Shown here in pieces: positions 52,796 through 60,056 of a stretch of DNA of 64,000 nucleotides. The notes beneath the pieces are model-generated. The model was not told where the DNA came from and searched no databases. It saw only the letters and a program-made list of their open reading frames with translations. Origin of the DNA: Ensifer adhaerens (GTDB lineage Bacteria > Pseudomonadota > Alphaproteobacteria > Rhizobiales > Rhizobiaceae). The stretch spans positions 558,001 through 622,000 of the forward strand of contig NZ_JABEKT010000002.1 of the NCBI RefSeq assembly GCF_013283195.1. The letters run 5' to 3'. Both the position numbers and the translations under genes were made by a program. How positions within the stretch are numbered: the first letter of the stretch is position 1; each line of letters starts with the position of its first letter.

Positions 52796-54481
52796 ATGAA
52801 TTCCGGAACGTTTGTCATTGTGGAACTGCTCGGCGGCGTCGCGCTGCTGCTCTGGGGCGTGCGGATGGTGCGGACCGGGGTCATGCGCGGTTGGGGTGAC
52901 CGGCTGCAGCGCTTCGTCGAGCAGCGGCTCTCCAACCGGCTGACCGCGTTCGGTGGTGGTATCGCCGCCACCGCCGTTCTCGGCAGCGCCACGGCGATGG
53001 CGCTGATCATCGCCGGCCTGGCAGGGGCTGGCGCTATCGGGTCGGCGACGGGCCTTGCGGTGCTGCTGGGGGCCGATATCGGCTCGGCGCTCGTTTCCGG
53101 CCTGTTCGCGTCGGGCTCGTCGCTGGCAACGACGATGGCGCCACTCTTTCTGTTCGCGGGCTATCTCACCTTCGGCGCGTCGAGCGAGTTTCGCCCGCGA
53201 AATGCCGGTCGGATCATGATGGGCCTTGGTCTCATGCTCCTGGCACTGAAGGTCATCGTCTCGGCGACGGCTCCCTTGCGGGAGGCCACGCTGTTTCACG
53301 ACGTTCTGGCGGCGATTGCCAATGAGCCGGTTCTCGGCTTCCTCGTCGGTGCGATCCTCGCCTGGTTCTGCCATTCGACCCTGGCGGTCATTCTGTTGAT
53401 CGCATCGCTCATGACCAATGGCAGCCTGGAGGTGGCCGGCGCCGTGCCTTTGATCCTCGGCGTCAATTTCGGCGGCGGTCTGCCTGCCGTCAGCGCGACC
53501 CTCGATCAGCCGTCTGTCGCCCGCAAGCTTCCGGTCGCCAATCTGCTCTGTCGTGGTTTTCTGGCCGTGGCACTGCTGCCGCTGTCACGACAGATCGTCG
53601 ATCTTGCCGGGCATCTGCCGATAGACCCCTTGCATGTTGCGGTCGGGCTCCATGCCGCGTTCAATCTTGTGGTCGCAGCCGTGTTCCTGCCGATCACCCC
53701 AGTCGTCGTGCGTATTGTCGACCGGTTGATCCCGAATGCCGCGACCGCCGACGATCCCCTGGCGACGCCGCGCTATCTCGACAGCGTCTCGTTGGCGACG
53801 CCAGCCATTGCGCTTTCCAATGCGACGATGGAGACGATCCGGATGAGCGAGTTGCTGGAGCGAATGTTCCTGACGTCGCTGACCGCGCTGTCTTCCAGTC
53901 GGCTGGAGGCATTGAAGGAGGTCAACGCCATCGATCTCAAGCTCGGGACCTACATGGGCTCGGTCCATGCCTATCTCGGCCGCCTGGCCCAAGGCGAGCT
54001 TTCGGCGGTCGACACCCGCCGTGCCTTCGAGATCATGCTCTTTGCCAGCAATATCGAGCATGCCGGCGACGTCATCAAGCTCAACCTGGCTGACCGCATC
54101 CGGGCAAAGATCAGGCAGGACATTGAGCTCGCGCCGAGCCAGCGCGAGGCCATCGACAGGCTTTGCGAGGAGGTGGCCTCCTCGCTGCGCCTGGTGCCCG
54201 CGGCCCTTTCGTCACGCGACGTCGGCGCGGCAGCTCGTCTGGCTTCGCAGAAGGACCGCTTCCGCGCGCTTGAAGAGCGCGCAATCAACGGGCATCTCGG
54301 CCGGGAAGGCATGGAAAAGGGCGTCAGTTTGAGCAGCAACGCCCTGTTCATCGATCTCGTCGGCGACCTGCACCGGATCAATTCGCACATAGCCGCTGCG
54401 GCCTACCCGCTGATCCAGGCGGCGGGATTGCTGAACGAGACCCGCCTTCGCACGTCTGCCTTAAGCGAACGGCTCGCGTGA
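52796..54481 (+). CDS. Na/Pi cotransporter family membrane protein with PhoU-like tail
   Basis: A 561-residue protein. About 330 residues contain 8-9 helices in two inverted repeats; the C-terminal 220 residues are helical and PhoU-like (LERMFLTSLTALSSSRLEALKEVNAIDLKLGTYMGSVHAYLGRL and RAFEIMLFASNIEHAGDVIKLNL). In this family each repeat usually has a QSSS motif that binds phosphate and Na+; here the matching places read VLGSATAMAL and WFCHSTLAVILL, so those motifs are changed. YjbB-type members export phosphate. Location after a phosphatase suggests disposal of released phosphate, but the altered motifs leave the activity open. Confidence 0.85.
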   Translation: MNSGTFVIVELLGGVALLLWGVRMVRTGVMRGWGDRLQRFVEQRLSNRLTAFGGGIAATAVLGSATAMALIIAGLAGAGAIGSATGLAVLLGADIGSALVSGLFASGSSLATTMAPLFLFAGYLTFGASSEFRPRNAGRIMMGLGLMLLALKVIVSATAPLREATLFHDVLAAIANEPVLGFLVGAILAWFCHSTLAVILLIASLMTNGSLEVAGAVPLILGVNFGGGLPAVSATLDQPSVARKLPVANLLCRGFLAVALLPLSRQIVDLAGHLPIDPLHVAVGLHAAFNLVVAAVFLPITPVVVRIVDRLIPNAATADDPLATPRYLDSVSLATPAIALSNATMETIRMSELLERMFLTSLTALSSSRLEALKEVNAIDLKLGTYMGSVHAYLGRLAQGELSAVDTRRAFEIMLFASNIEHAGDVIKLNLADRIRAKIRQDIELAPSQREAIDRLCEEVASSLRLVPAALSSRDVGAAARLASQKDRFRALEERAINGHLGREGMEKGVSLSSNALFIDLVGDLHRINSHIAAAAYPLIQAAGLLNETRLRTSALSERLA

Positions 54482-54650
54482 GAAACCAACGGGGTCGGTG
54501 CAATGACCGGCCGGATGGCCTTGTCGCGTCTGTCTACAGACGAACAAGGTTGTCTTCTCTTGGCGACGGACGGAGAGCTATGCCGAGGCGTAAGGGGCAA
54601 CCCTCGCCCCCCTATCGCATCTCGTGACGATCTATCTTCGCTGACGCTTG

Positions 54651-54902
54651 TCAGTGCAGTGCAGAGGGCATCACGAACACGGACATGCCGTCCTCTTCGA
54701 CGGCGCTCAGAAATTCGGCGAGCGCGGCCGCATCGGTCGCAAACAGGTCTTCCCAGCGCGTCGACATGCCCTGGCTATCGGTGACTTCGAGCGCCCATTC
54801 GTTGCCGTCCTCGACGCGGGAGATTTCGACTGTCACAGTGATCCCGTCGCGCGAGAATTCCTGCGAGAGCGGGGACAGGACGATTTTCGGTTCTTCGTTC
54901 AT
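54651..54902 (-). CDS. Small conserved hypothetical protein, 83 residues
   Basis: A hydrophilic acidic protein: MNEEPKIVLSPLSQEFSRDGITVTVEISRVEDGNEWALEVTDSQGMSTRWEDLFATDAAALAEFLSAVEEDGMSVFVMP. The strand-rich first half and single helix near residue 55-70 suggest a small alpha/beta fold. I do not recognise a named family, though similar proteins are common in rhizobia. A nested palindrome (54920-54947) lies immediately before the start and may be its operator. It is isolated: 169 bases from the upstream gene and 390 from the next. Confidence 0.7.
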   Translation of the reverse strand: MNEEPKIVLSPLSQEFSRDGITVTVEISRVEDGNEWALEVTDSQGMSTRWEDLFATDAAALAEFLSAVEEDGMSVFVMPSALH

Positions 54903-55292
54903 GCGACACCTTTTGCCATGTCGGTTGGATCGATCCGTCGAACCGACTGCCTCTAGCTACGCCATTGCCGCTGGGGCAATCAAGGCCGCCTTCAGCGTCG
55001 CCGGGAGGCTATCCAACTTTGCGAGGGTGGAAGCAGTTCGTCCATGGTGTCGCGGGGGCGTCGGCGTCGGATCTTGTCTGTTTCGCTGCGAAGGTCCCGG
55101 CGGGCGCGCCGGCTGGTGTTCGCGACGTGCATGAGCAAGCGAAAAAAATGCCACGCGACCGCGTCACAGCGGGCGTTGCCGGTTCGTCAAGGTGATATGG
55201 AGCCGGAAGGTGCGCACGACGGCACACCGTATCGACGATCGTGCAAATGCGCTTTCCAAGGCTTCCTCGTGCAACAAACGGAAAGCAAAACA
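54903..55292. other. 390-base gap between the small hypothetical and RidA genes
   Basis: Apart from the palindrome annotated at 54920-54947 and a purine-rich stretch before the RidA start, nothing gene-like is seen. Short frames on both strands have no ribosome sites or family features. Confidence 0.5.
54920..54947. promoter_or_regulatory. Nested palindrome upstream of the small hypothetical gene
   Basis: GTCGGTT (54920-54926) pairs with AACCGAC (54941-54947), and GGATCGATCC (54927-54936) between them is a perfect palindrome by itself. About 20 bases before the gene at 54902, so it could be an operator or an mRNA leader hairpin. Confidence 0.45.
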
Positions 55293-55715
55293 ATGGCATC
55301 GACACTTTCGAAATCGCCTGTCCGTCTCTTTAACCCGGTCGGGCTCTATGATGCATCGGTCAATGGTTATTCCCATGTCGGCGTGGTTCCATCAGGCGTG
55401 CGGATGGTCTTCATCGCCGGCCAGGGAGGGGAGGATGAGCAAGGCAGCCTCGATCCGGATTTCCGGCAGCAGGTTCGCCGGGCGCTTGCCAATCTGCGCA
55501 CCGCGCTTGCCGCGGCGGGCGCTGGGCCAAGTGATATCGTCAAACTGACGGTGCTGATCGTTGATCACTCCGAAGAGCGACTGCACGTCTTCGGCGCCGA
55601 ACTGGAAGCGGCACTCGGCCACGGTACCAAGCCGACATGCACGCTGATCCCGGTTCCGCGGCTGGCGCTCGACGGAATGCTGTTTGAGATCGAGGCTGTT
55701 GCGGCGCTTGGCTAA
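55293..55715 (+). CDS. RidA/YjgF family protein
   Basis: A 140-residue RidA-fold protein: NGYSHVGVVPSGVRMVFIAGQGGEDEQG, VRRALANLRTALAAAGAGPSDIVKLTVLIVDH, and LIPVPRLALDGMLFEIEAVAALG. The position that carries the catalytic Arg of imine deaminases (Arg-Ser before the last strand) reads Lys-Pro-Thr-Cys here, so it is probably not a classical 2-aminoacrylate deaminase. The last block carries the EIEAVA motif of the family. ATG 55293 is used because it starts the domain; a GGAAA lies upstream. No operon partner. Confidence 0.85.
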   Translation: MASTLSKSPVRLFNPVGLYDASVNGYSHVGVVPSGVRMVFIAGQGGEDEQGSLDPDFRQQVRRALANLRTALAAAGAGPSDIVKLTVLIVDHSEERLHVFGAELEAALGHGTKPTCTLIPVPRLALDGMLFEIEAVAALG

Positions 55716-55838
55716 CCGGAACGAGGACGGGTGTCACCCTGGGCGCCCGTCCGAAGCCTGCGTGGCGGGTTCATCGCGCCACTATCCCCTTTGGCTGAGG
55801 CAGGGTGAAATGCCCCATCCAGGATGGCGCGTGCGCGG

Positions 55839-56852
55839 CTAGCGCGCGCGAAAACGCTGACGGTATTGCGCCGGGCTGATGCCCGCCATGCGCTTGAACA
55901 GCCGGCGGAAGAAGGTCGGGTCCTCATACCCAACGTCCGCCGCGACGTCGTCGATGCCGCCGTCGCTGGTTTCCAATATCTGCTTGGCCTCCTCGATGCG
56001 GATGGCCTGCACGTAGTCGACAGGCGCGTAGCCGGTGGCCTGCTTGAAGCGACGCTTGAACGTGCGTTCCGGCAGCCCGGATTGCTCGACCATCCGGGTT
56101 ACCGGATTGCTCACCGCATAATGGTCGGCGATCCATATCTGGCTGCCGGCGATGATGGCATCCTCATGCCGCCGTGGCTGCGCCATCGCCGCAAAGGGCA
56201 GTTGCCCGTCCCGACGATCGCCGATCAGAAAGAGCTTGGCGATCCGGGCCGCCTCCGTCGGGCCGCAGAAGCGGCCGATCAGGTAAAGCACAAGCTCCTG
56301 CCAGGCCGAGGCGCCGCCGCTGGTCATCAGCCGTCCATCGTAGCCGCTTTCACACAGGATGCGCTCCGGCCGGAAACGGACAGCGGGATAGAGGTCACGG
56401 AATAGCCCGGCGGCAGTCCAGTGCGATGCCGCGTCCTTGCCGTCGAGCAGGCCTGCTTCGGCGAGCAGCAGCGAGCCGCTGCAGGTGGAGCACACCGTCG
56501 CGCCGCGCCGCAACTGTTCGCGCACCCAGGCGATTTCTTGGCTCCAGCGTCCGCTGGGAAAGTCCGTCGGCCCCAGCTCCAGATCACAAATGATGATCAG
56601 GTCTGCATCGGCTTGCGTGTCGATCGTTTCCTGCGGCGCGATCGGCACGCCGATGGCGGAAGGAAACGGTTCCATCTGCCGCGCGACGATGCGCGGGCGC
56701 AATCGGCGAACGGGAGGCCGCCTCGTGCCGGCATCAAACCTGCCGACATGGCTCATGACCTCGTAAAGGCCGTAAACTGCCATGGGGCCGGTTTCAGGCA
56801 GGACCAGAATGCTGACGGTGAGATCGGCGCCATCGGTGTTTTTCGGAAACAT
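55839..56852 (-). CDS. GlxA-type AraC family transcriptional regulator (DJ-1/PfpI domain + AraC HTH)
   Basis: A 337-residue regulator. The N-terminal DJ-1/PfpI-like domain (LTVSILVLPETGPMAVYGLYEVMSHVGRF, DLIIICDLELGP, TVCSTCSGSLLLAEAGLLDGKDAASHW) holds a Cys in the CSTCSG nucleophile-elbow position. The AraC domain is at the C terminus (NPVTRMVEQSGLPERTFKRRFKQATGYAPVDYVQAIRIEEAKQILETSDGGIDDVAADVGYEDPTFFRRLFKRMAGISPAQYRQRF). It is divergent from an SRPBCC gene, its likely target. ATG 56852 starts the conserved domain; there is no good Shine-Dalgarno sequence. Confidence 0.9.
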   Translation of the reverse strand: MFPKNTDGADLTVSILVLPETGPMAVYGLYEVMSHVGRFDAGTRRPPVRRLRPRIVARQMEPFPSAIGVPIAPQETIDTQADADLIIICDLELGPTDFPSGRWSQEIAWVREQLRRGATVCSTCSGSLLLAEAGLLDGKDAASHWTAAGLFRDLYPAVRFRPERILCESGYDGRLMTSGGASAWQELVLYLIGRFCGPTEAARIAKLFLIGDRRDGQLPFAAMAQPRRHEDAIIAGSQIWIADHYAVSNPVTRMVEQSGLPERTFKRRFKQATGYAPVDYVQAIRIEEAKQILETSDGGIDDVAADVGYEDPTFFRRLFKRMAGISPAQYRQRFRAR

Positions 56853-56970
56853 CGCCGATGATTGGCATGAATGCCCCGCTCCTGTCCATATCGGCTCTAA
56901 CAGGTCGACGGCCCCCGGCTTAGCTTTCCCGCAGGCAGTCAATCCCGACCGGCATATCAAGGAGAGCGCC

Positions 56971-57447
56971 ATGAAAACGTCGAAAGCCGAACACGCCACC
57001 GTCATCGTCGAACGAACCTATGCAGCCCCGCCGCATCTCGTCTTTGCCGCCTGGTCGGACCGCGATGTGCTCGCAACCTGGAGTGCGCCCGGCGATGGTT
57101 GGGAGCTGGCCTGGCGCGCCTTCGATTTCACCGTCGGGCACACGGATATCTGCACGTTCGGCGCGATCGATGCCGAGCCCTACATCAACACCACGCGCTA
57201 CGAAGAGATCAAGCCGAACCAACGCATCGTTTATACAAGCACGATCTCCTACATGGGCGACCTTATCTTTGCCGGCGTTGTCACCGTAGAATTCTCGGCC
57301 GTCGACGACGCGACGCGTGTCGTCATGACCGAGAGTGGCGTCTATCTCGATGGCAGCGATAGCGCGCTCGGGCACGAGGATGGCTGGGCGGCGATGCTCG
57401 ACAGTCTCGGAGATTATCTGATGCGCCGCCTGCGGCGTGCCGCGTGA
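56971..57447 (+). CDS. SRPBCC / AHSA1-type START-fold protein
   Basis: A 158-residue protein: HATVIVERTYAAPPHLVFAAWSDRDVLATWSAPGDGWELAWRAFDFTVGHTD, EIKPNQRIVYTSTISYMGDLIFAGVVTVEFSAVDDATRVVMTESGVYLDG, matching the SRPBCC hydrophobic-ligand fold of AHSA1-type proteins, with the ALGHEDGWAAMLDSLGDYL ending. AAGGAG lies 9 bases before the ATG. Divergent from the GlxA-type regulator. The ligand is unknown; family members sense or bind hydrophobic compounds. Confidence 0.9.
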   Translation: MKTSKAEHATVIVERTYAAPPHLVFAAWSDRDVLATWSAPGDGWELAWRAFDFTVGHTDICTFGAIDAEPYINTTRYEEIKPNQRIVYTSTISYMGDLIFAGVVTVEFSAVDDATRVVMTESGVYLDGSDSALGHEDGWAAMLDSLGDYLMRRLRRAA

Positions 57448-57686
57448 CATCGTGCCCCCATGCCTCATCACAGAGGCTGTCGTTTCCCAAACTCGATGAG
57501 GCGCAGGATGCTCACGCCGCGTGACGGCACGCTGCGGGTATCCCGCCCGCAGCATCCGGGCCCAATGACAGGTTTTCCCGCGTTAAATCCGGTCCTCTCG
57601 ACACAGGTCTGTTGACAGAGCGGGAAAGTGATGGCGCGATGGCCACTCGGTCTTCCCTTTCACCAAAAGTTCCGGGAGAAAGGCTG

Positions 57687-58658
57687 ATGGCATTGCAATA
57701 CGACATGTTTGTTTCGTCCGATCCGGACGAAAAGGGAGCACGCTCCAAGCGCGCATCGTCTCGCGCGGCTGCCGGCATGACTGCCGGGGCGATGGTCGAT
57801 CATCTCGAGGCGACGGGTCGCTACCGCGTGCTGCAAAAGCTTGAGGCGCGTCCCGTCGTGACGCCGCCGCGGGCGGAATTTCCGCTCGTCGGCGTCATTC
57901 TCGATACTGAAACGACGGGCCTCAATCATCGCAAGGACGAGATCATCGAGATCGGCGTGATCGCGTTTACCTTCGACGCCCATGGTGCGATCGGCGACGT
58001 CATCGACGTTTATGGCGGTCTGCGGCAGCCGAGCGGTCCCATTCCTGCCGACATCACGCGCATCACCGGCATTACCGACGACATGGTCGCCGGCCAGACG
58101 ATCGACCTTCCTCGGCTCCAGGCGATCATTGAACGTGCCGACCTGATTATCGCCCACAATGCCGGGTTCGACCGGCCGTTTTGCGAAGCCTTTTCGCCGA
58201 TCTTCGAGAAGAAGGCCTGGGCGTGCTCGGTTTCCGAGATCGGCTGGAGCGACCGCGGTTTCGAAGGCACGAAGCTCGGCTACCTTATCGGCCAGGCGGG
58301 ATATTTTCACGATGGTCATCGTGCCGTCGACGACTGCTTTGCGCTGCTTGAGGTGATCGCCGGGCCTGCAGATCAATCGCAGCAGACACCCTTTGCCGAA
58401 CTCTATGCGGCAAGCCAGCGCTCGCGCGTCCGCCTTTACGCGGAAAACAGCCCCTTCGAGATGAAGGACCACCTGAAGGGTCGCGGCTACCGATGGTCTG
58501 ATGGCAGCGATGGTCGCCCGAAATCCTGGTGGATCGAGATCGGCGAAGAGGCGCTGGACGAGGAGCTTCGCTACCTCAGAAGCGAAATCTATCGCTGGAG
58601 CGAGGCCGACCCGCCTATGGTGCGGCTGACCGCCTTCGACCGGTTCAAAGCGCGCTGA
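57687..58658 (+). CDS. 3'-5' exonuclease, DEDDh family (DnaQ-like) with C-terminal extension
   Basis: A 323-residue protein. The exonuclease domain (about 70-240) has Exo I DTETTGLNHRKDEIIEIG, Exo II HNAGFDRPFCE and Exo III HRAVDDC, the DEDDh set. The N-terminal 60 residues lack motifs. The last 80 residues (YAENSPFEMKDHLKGRGYRWSDGSDGRPKSWWIEI through EIYRW) form a small domain seen with such exonucleases in rhizobia. It is not the polymerase III epsilon subunit gene by context. GGAGAAAGG lies before the ATG. It stands next to the cuckoo-type RNA array and dinB, suggesting a repair role. Confidence 0.88.
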   Translation: MALQYDMFVSSDPDEKGARSKRASSRAAAGMTAGAMVDHLEATGRYRVLQKLEARPVVTPPRAEFPLVGVILDTETTGLNHRKDEIIEIGVIAFTFDAHGAIGDVIDVYGGLRQPSGPIPADITRITGITDDMVAGQTIDLPRLQAIIERADLIIAHNAGFDRPFCEAFSPIFEKKAWACSVSEIGWSDRGFEGTKLGYLIGQAGYFHDGHRAVDDCFALLEVIAGPADQSQQTPFAELYAASQRSRVRLYAENSPFEMKDHLKGRGYRWSDGSDGRPKSWWIEIGEEALDEELRYLRSEIYRWSEADPPMVRLTAFDRFKAR

Positions 58659-58727
58659 CCCGTCCGACCGGCGCTCAGCGCATGGCTGCCCTGCGAAGTC
58701 GGCGCTACGAAAGTGGCCGGCTTCCTG

Positions 58728-58733
58728 TATATT
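58728..58733 (+). promoter_or_regulatory. Candidate -10 element of the CCTCCTCCC RNA array
   Basis: TATATT lies about 6 bases before the start of hairpin 1, so a transcript would begin at the first stem. No clear -35 box was found, so an alternative sigma factor is possible. Confidence 0.3.
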
Positions 58734-58737
58734 CCAC

Positions 58738-58777
58738 TCATCGGAGTGATGCACCTCCTCCCGCAGAGCTTCGATGA
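58738..58777 (+). ncRNA. Cuckoo/CcsR-type hairpin 1 with CCTCCTCCC loop
   Basis: TCATCGGAG (58738-58746) pairs with CTTCGATGA (58769-58777), one G-U pair. The loop contains CCTCCTCCC at 58754-58762, with a small inner TGC/GCA stem. First unit of four. The loop complements the Shine-Dalgarno-type sequence GGGAGGAGG, so base-pairing with mRNA leaders is the likely mode. Confidence 0.7.
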
Positions 58778-58780
58778 ATG

Positions 58781-58813
58781 CAGGCGCTTTCTCCTCCTCC
58801 CAAAGAGCGCCTG
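58781..58813 (+). ncRNA. Cuckoo/CcsR-type hairpin 2 with CCTCCTCCC loop
   Basis: CAGGCGCTTT (58781-58790) pairs with AAAGAGCGCCTG (58802-58813) with a 2-base bulge. The loop carries CCTCCTCCC at 58793-58801. Stem sequence unrelated to the other units although the loop is identical. Confidence 0.8.
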
Positions 58814-58816
58814 TCG

Positions 58817-58849
58817 GAATGGCAACACTCCTCCTCCCAGTTGCCATTC
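58817..58849 (+). ncRNA. Cuckoo/CcsR-type hairpin 3 with CCTCCTCCC loop
   Basis: GAATGGCAAC (58817-58826) pairs perfectly with GTTGCCATTC (58840-58849). The 13-base loop carries CCTCCTCCC at 58830-58838. Confidence 0.82.
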
Positions 58850-58861
58850 AATCCCTTTAAG

Positions 58862-58895
58862 AGCCTGCCGCACCTCCTCCCGCGGCAGGCTTTTT
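58862..58895 (+). ncRNA. Cuckoo/CcsR-type hairpin 4, also the terminator
   Basis: AGCCTGCCGC (58862-58871) pairs perfectly with GCGGCAGGCT (58882-58891). The loop carries CCTCCTCCC at 58873-58881 and the stem is followed by a T-run (58891-58895). It ends the array and terminates the transcript. The dinB stop is 20 bases downstream on the other strand. Confidence 0.85.
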
Positions 58896-58915
58896 CATTT
58901 GGGCGTGCGGGTACT

Positions 58916-60046
58916 TCAGAACGAAAGCTCGAGCTGGGGTCGTTCGTCGGCATCATTGCCGTTGAGCGACGACAGGGTGACGCCCAGCAGGCGTACGCCG
59001 CGCTTGAACGGATGGACGGACGTCAGCAACGACACCGCCACCTCCAGCATCTCGGGTGCCGCGGCGACGGGACCACTGAGCGTTCTGCTGCGCGTTGCCT
59101 GGGTAAAGTCCGAGTATTTCACTTTGACCGTCACGGTCTTGCCGCTCATCCCATGCGCCTCGCAATAGCGCCAGACCTTGTCGGTCAAGGGCAGTAATTC
59201 GGCACAGGCCGGCTCGAGCTCGAAGATGTCCTCGATGAACGTGTCCTCCGCGCCCACCGATTTGCGTACCCGGTCTGGCTGGACGCGCCGTTCGTCGATG
59301 CCGCGGGCGATGCCGTAGAAATACGGTCCGGATTTGCCGAAATGCTCCTGCAGGAACGCCAGGGATTGCTGCCGCAAATCAAGGCCGGTCTCGATTCCCA
59401 GTCGCTTCATCCGCTCTGCCGTGGCCGGCCCGACGCCATGAAACTTCTTCACCGGAAGTGCTTCCACGAAGGCTGGTCCGTTCTTCGGCGTGATTACGAA
59501 CTGTCCATCAGGCTTGCGCTGGTCGCTCGCCATTTTGGCGAGGAACTTGTTGTAGCTGACGCCGGCTGACGCCGTCAGCTTCGTTGTCGCCTTGATTTTT
59601 GCGCGGATTTCCTCGGCAATCTCGGTGGCGATCTCCATGCCCTTCAGATTGTCGGTCACGTCGAGATAGGCTTCGTCGAGTGAGAGCGGCTCAATGACAG
59701 GCGTATATTCGGCGAAAATCTCGCGGATCTGCTGCGATACGCCGCGATAGACGTCGAAGCGTGGCTTGACGAAGATGAGGTCGGGACATTTTCGTTTCGC
59801 CGTGACGGACGGCATGGCGGAGTGGACGCCAAACTTGCGCGCTTCGTAACTGGCGGCGGCAACGACGCCACGCGCGGCGGCGCCGCCGACGGCGACCGGC
59901 TTGCCCCGCAATTCCGGATTGTCGCGCTGCTCGACCGATGCATAGAAGGCATCCATGTCGATGTGGATGATCTTGCGCTGCCGCTCGGCTACTGACGCAT
60001 TCGCCGCCGGCTGCCTTTCGTTCATGCTTTCGATAGGCTCGGCCAC
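58916..60046 (-). CDS. dinB: DNA polymerase IV (Y family)
   Basis: A 376-residue Y-family polymerase: catalytic DMDAFYASVEQRDNPELRGKPVAVGG (about 30-55), YEARKFGVHSAMP, SLDEAYLDVT with the second acidic pair, the thumb KFHGVGPATAERMKRLGI, and the little-finger domain at the end. The C-terminal PQLELSF resembles a beta-clamp-binding peptide. The start is GTG 60046, with AAGGAG 6 bases upstream, 10 bases after the stop of the helicase gene, so it is coupled to it. It copies past DNA lesions with low fidelity. The helicase-dinB pair lies downstream of a GTTC-N7-GTTC SOS box. Confidence 0.95.
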   Translation of the reverse strand: MAEPIESMNERQPAANASVAERQRKIIHIDMDAFYASVEQRDNPELRGKPVAVGGAAARGVVAAASYEARKFGVHSAMPSVTAKRKCPDLIFVKPRFDVYRGVSQQIREIFAEYTPVIEPLSLDEAYLDVTDNLKGMEIATEIAEEIRAKIKATTKLTASAGVSYNKFLAKMASDQRKPDGQFVITPKNGPAFVEALPVKKFHGVGPATAERMKRLGIETGLDLRQQSLAFLQEHFGKSGPYFYGIARGIDERRVQPDRVRKSVGAEDTFIEDIFELEPACAELLPLTDKVWRYCEAHGMSGKTVTVKVKYSDFTQATRSRTLSGPVAAAPEMLEVAVSLLTSVHPFKRGVRLLGVTLSSLNGNDADERPQLELSF

Positions 60047-60056
60047 GTGCCGCTCC

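Noticed and set aside
55725..55752. Stem GGACGGG/CCCGTCC between the RidA gene and the AraC-type gene
   Set aside because: Could end the RidA transcript, but lacks a T-run; not listed as a terminator.
58738..58895. CRISPR-like or microsatellite repeat reading of the CCTCCTCCC units
   Set aside because: Spacing near 40 bases and a repeated core look CRISPR-like, but each unit is a self-complementary stem with different arms, only nine bases repeat, and no cas genes are present.
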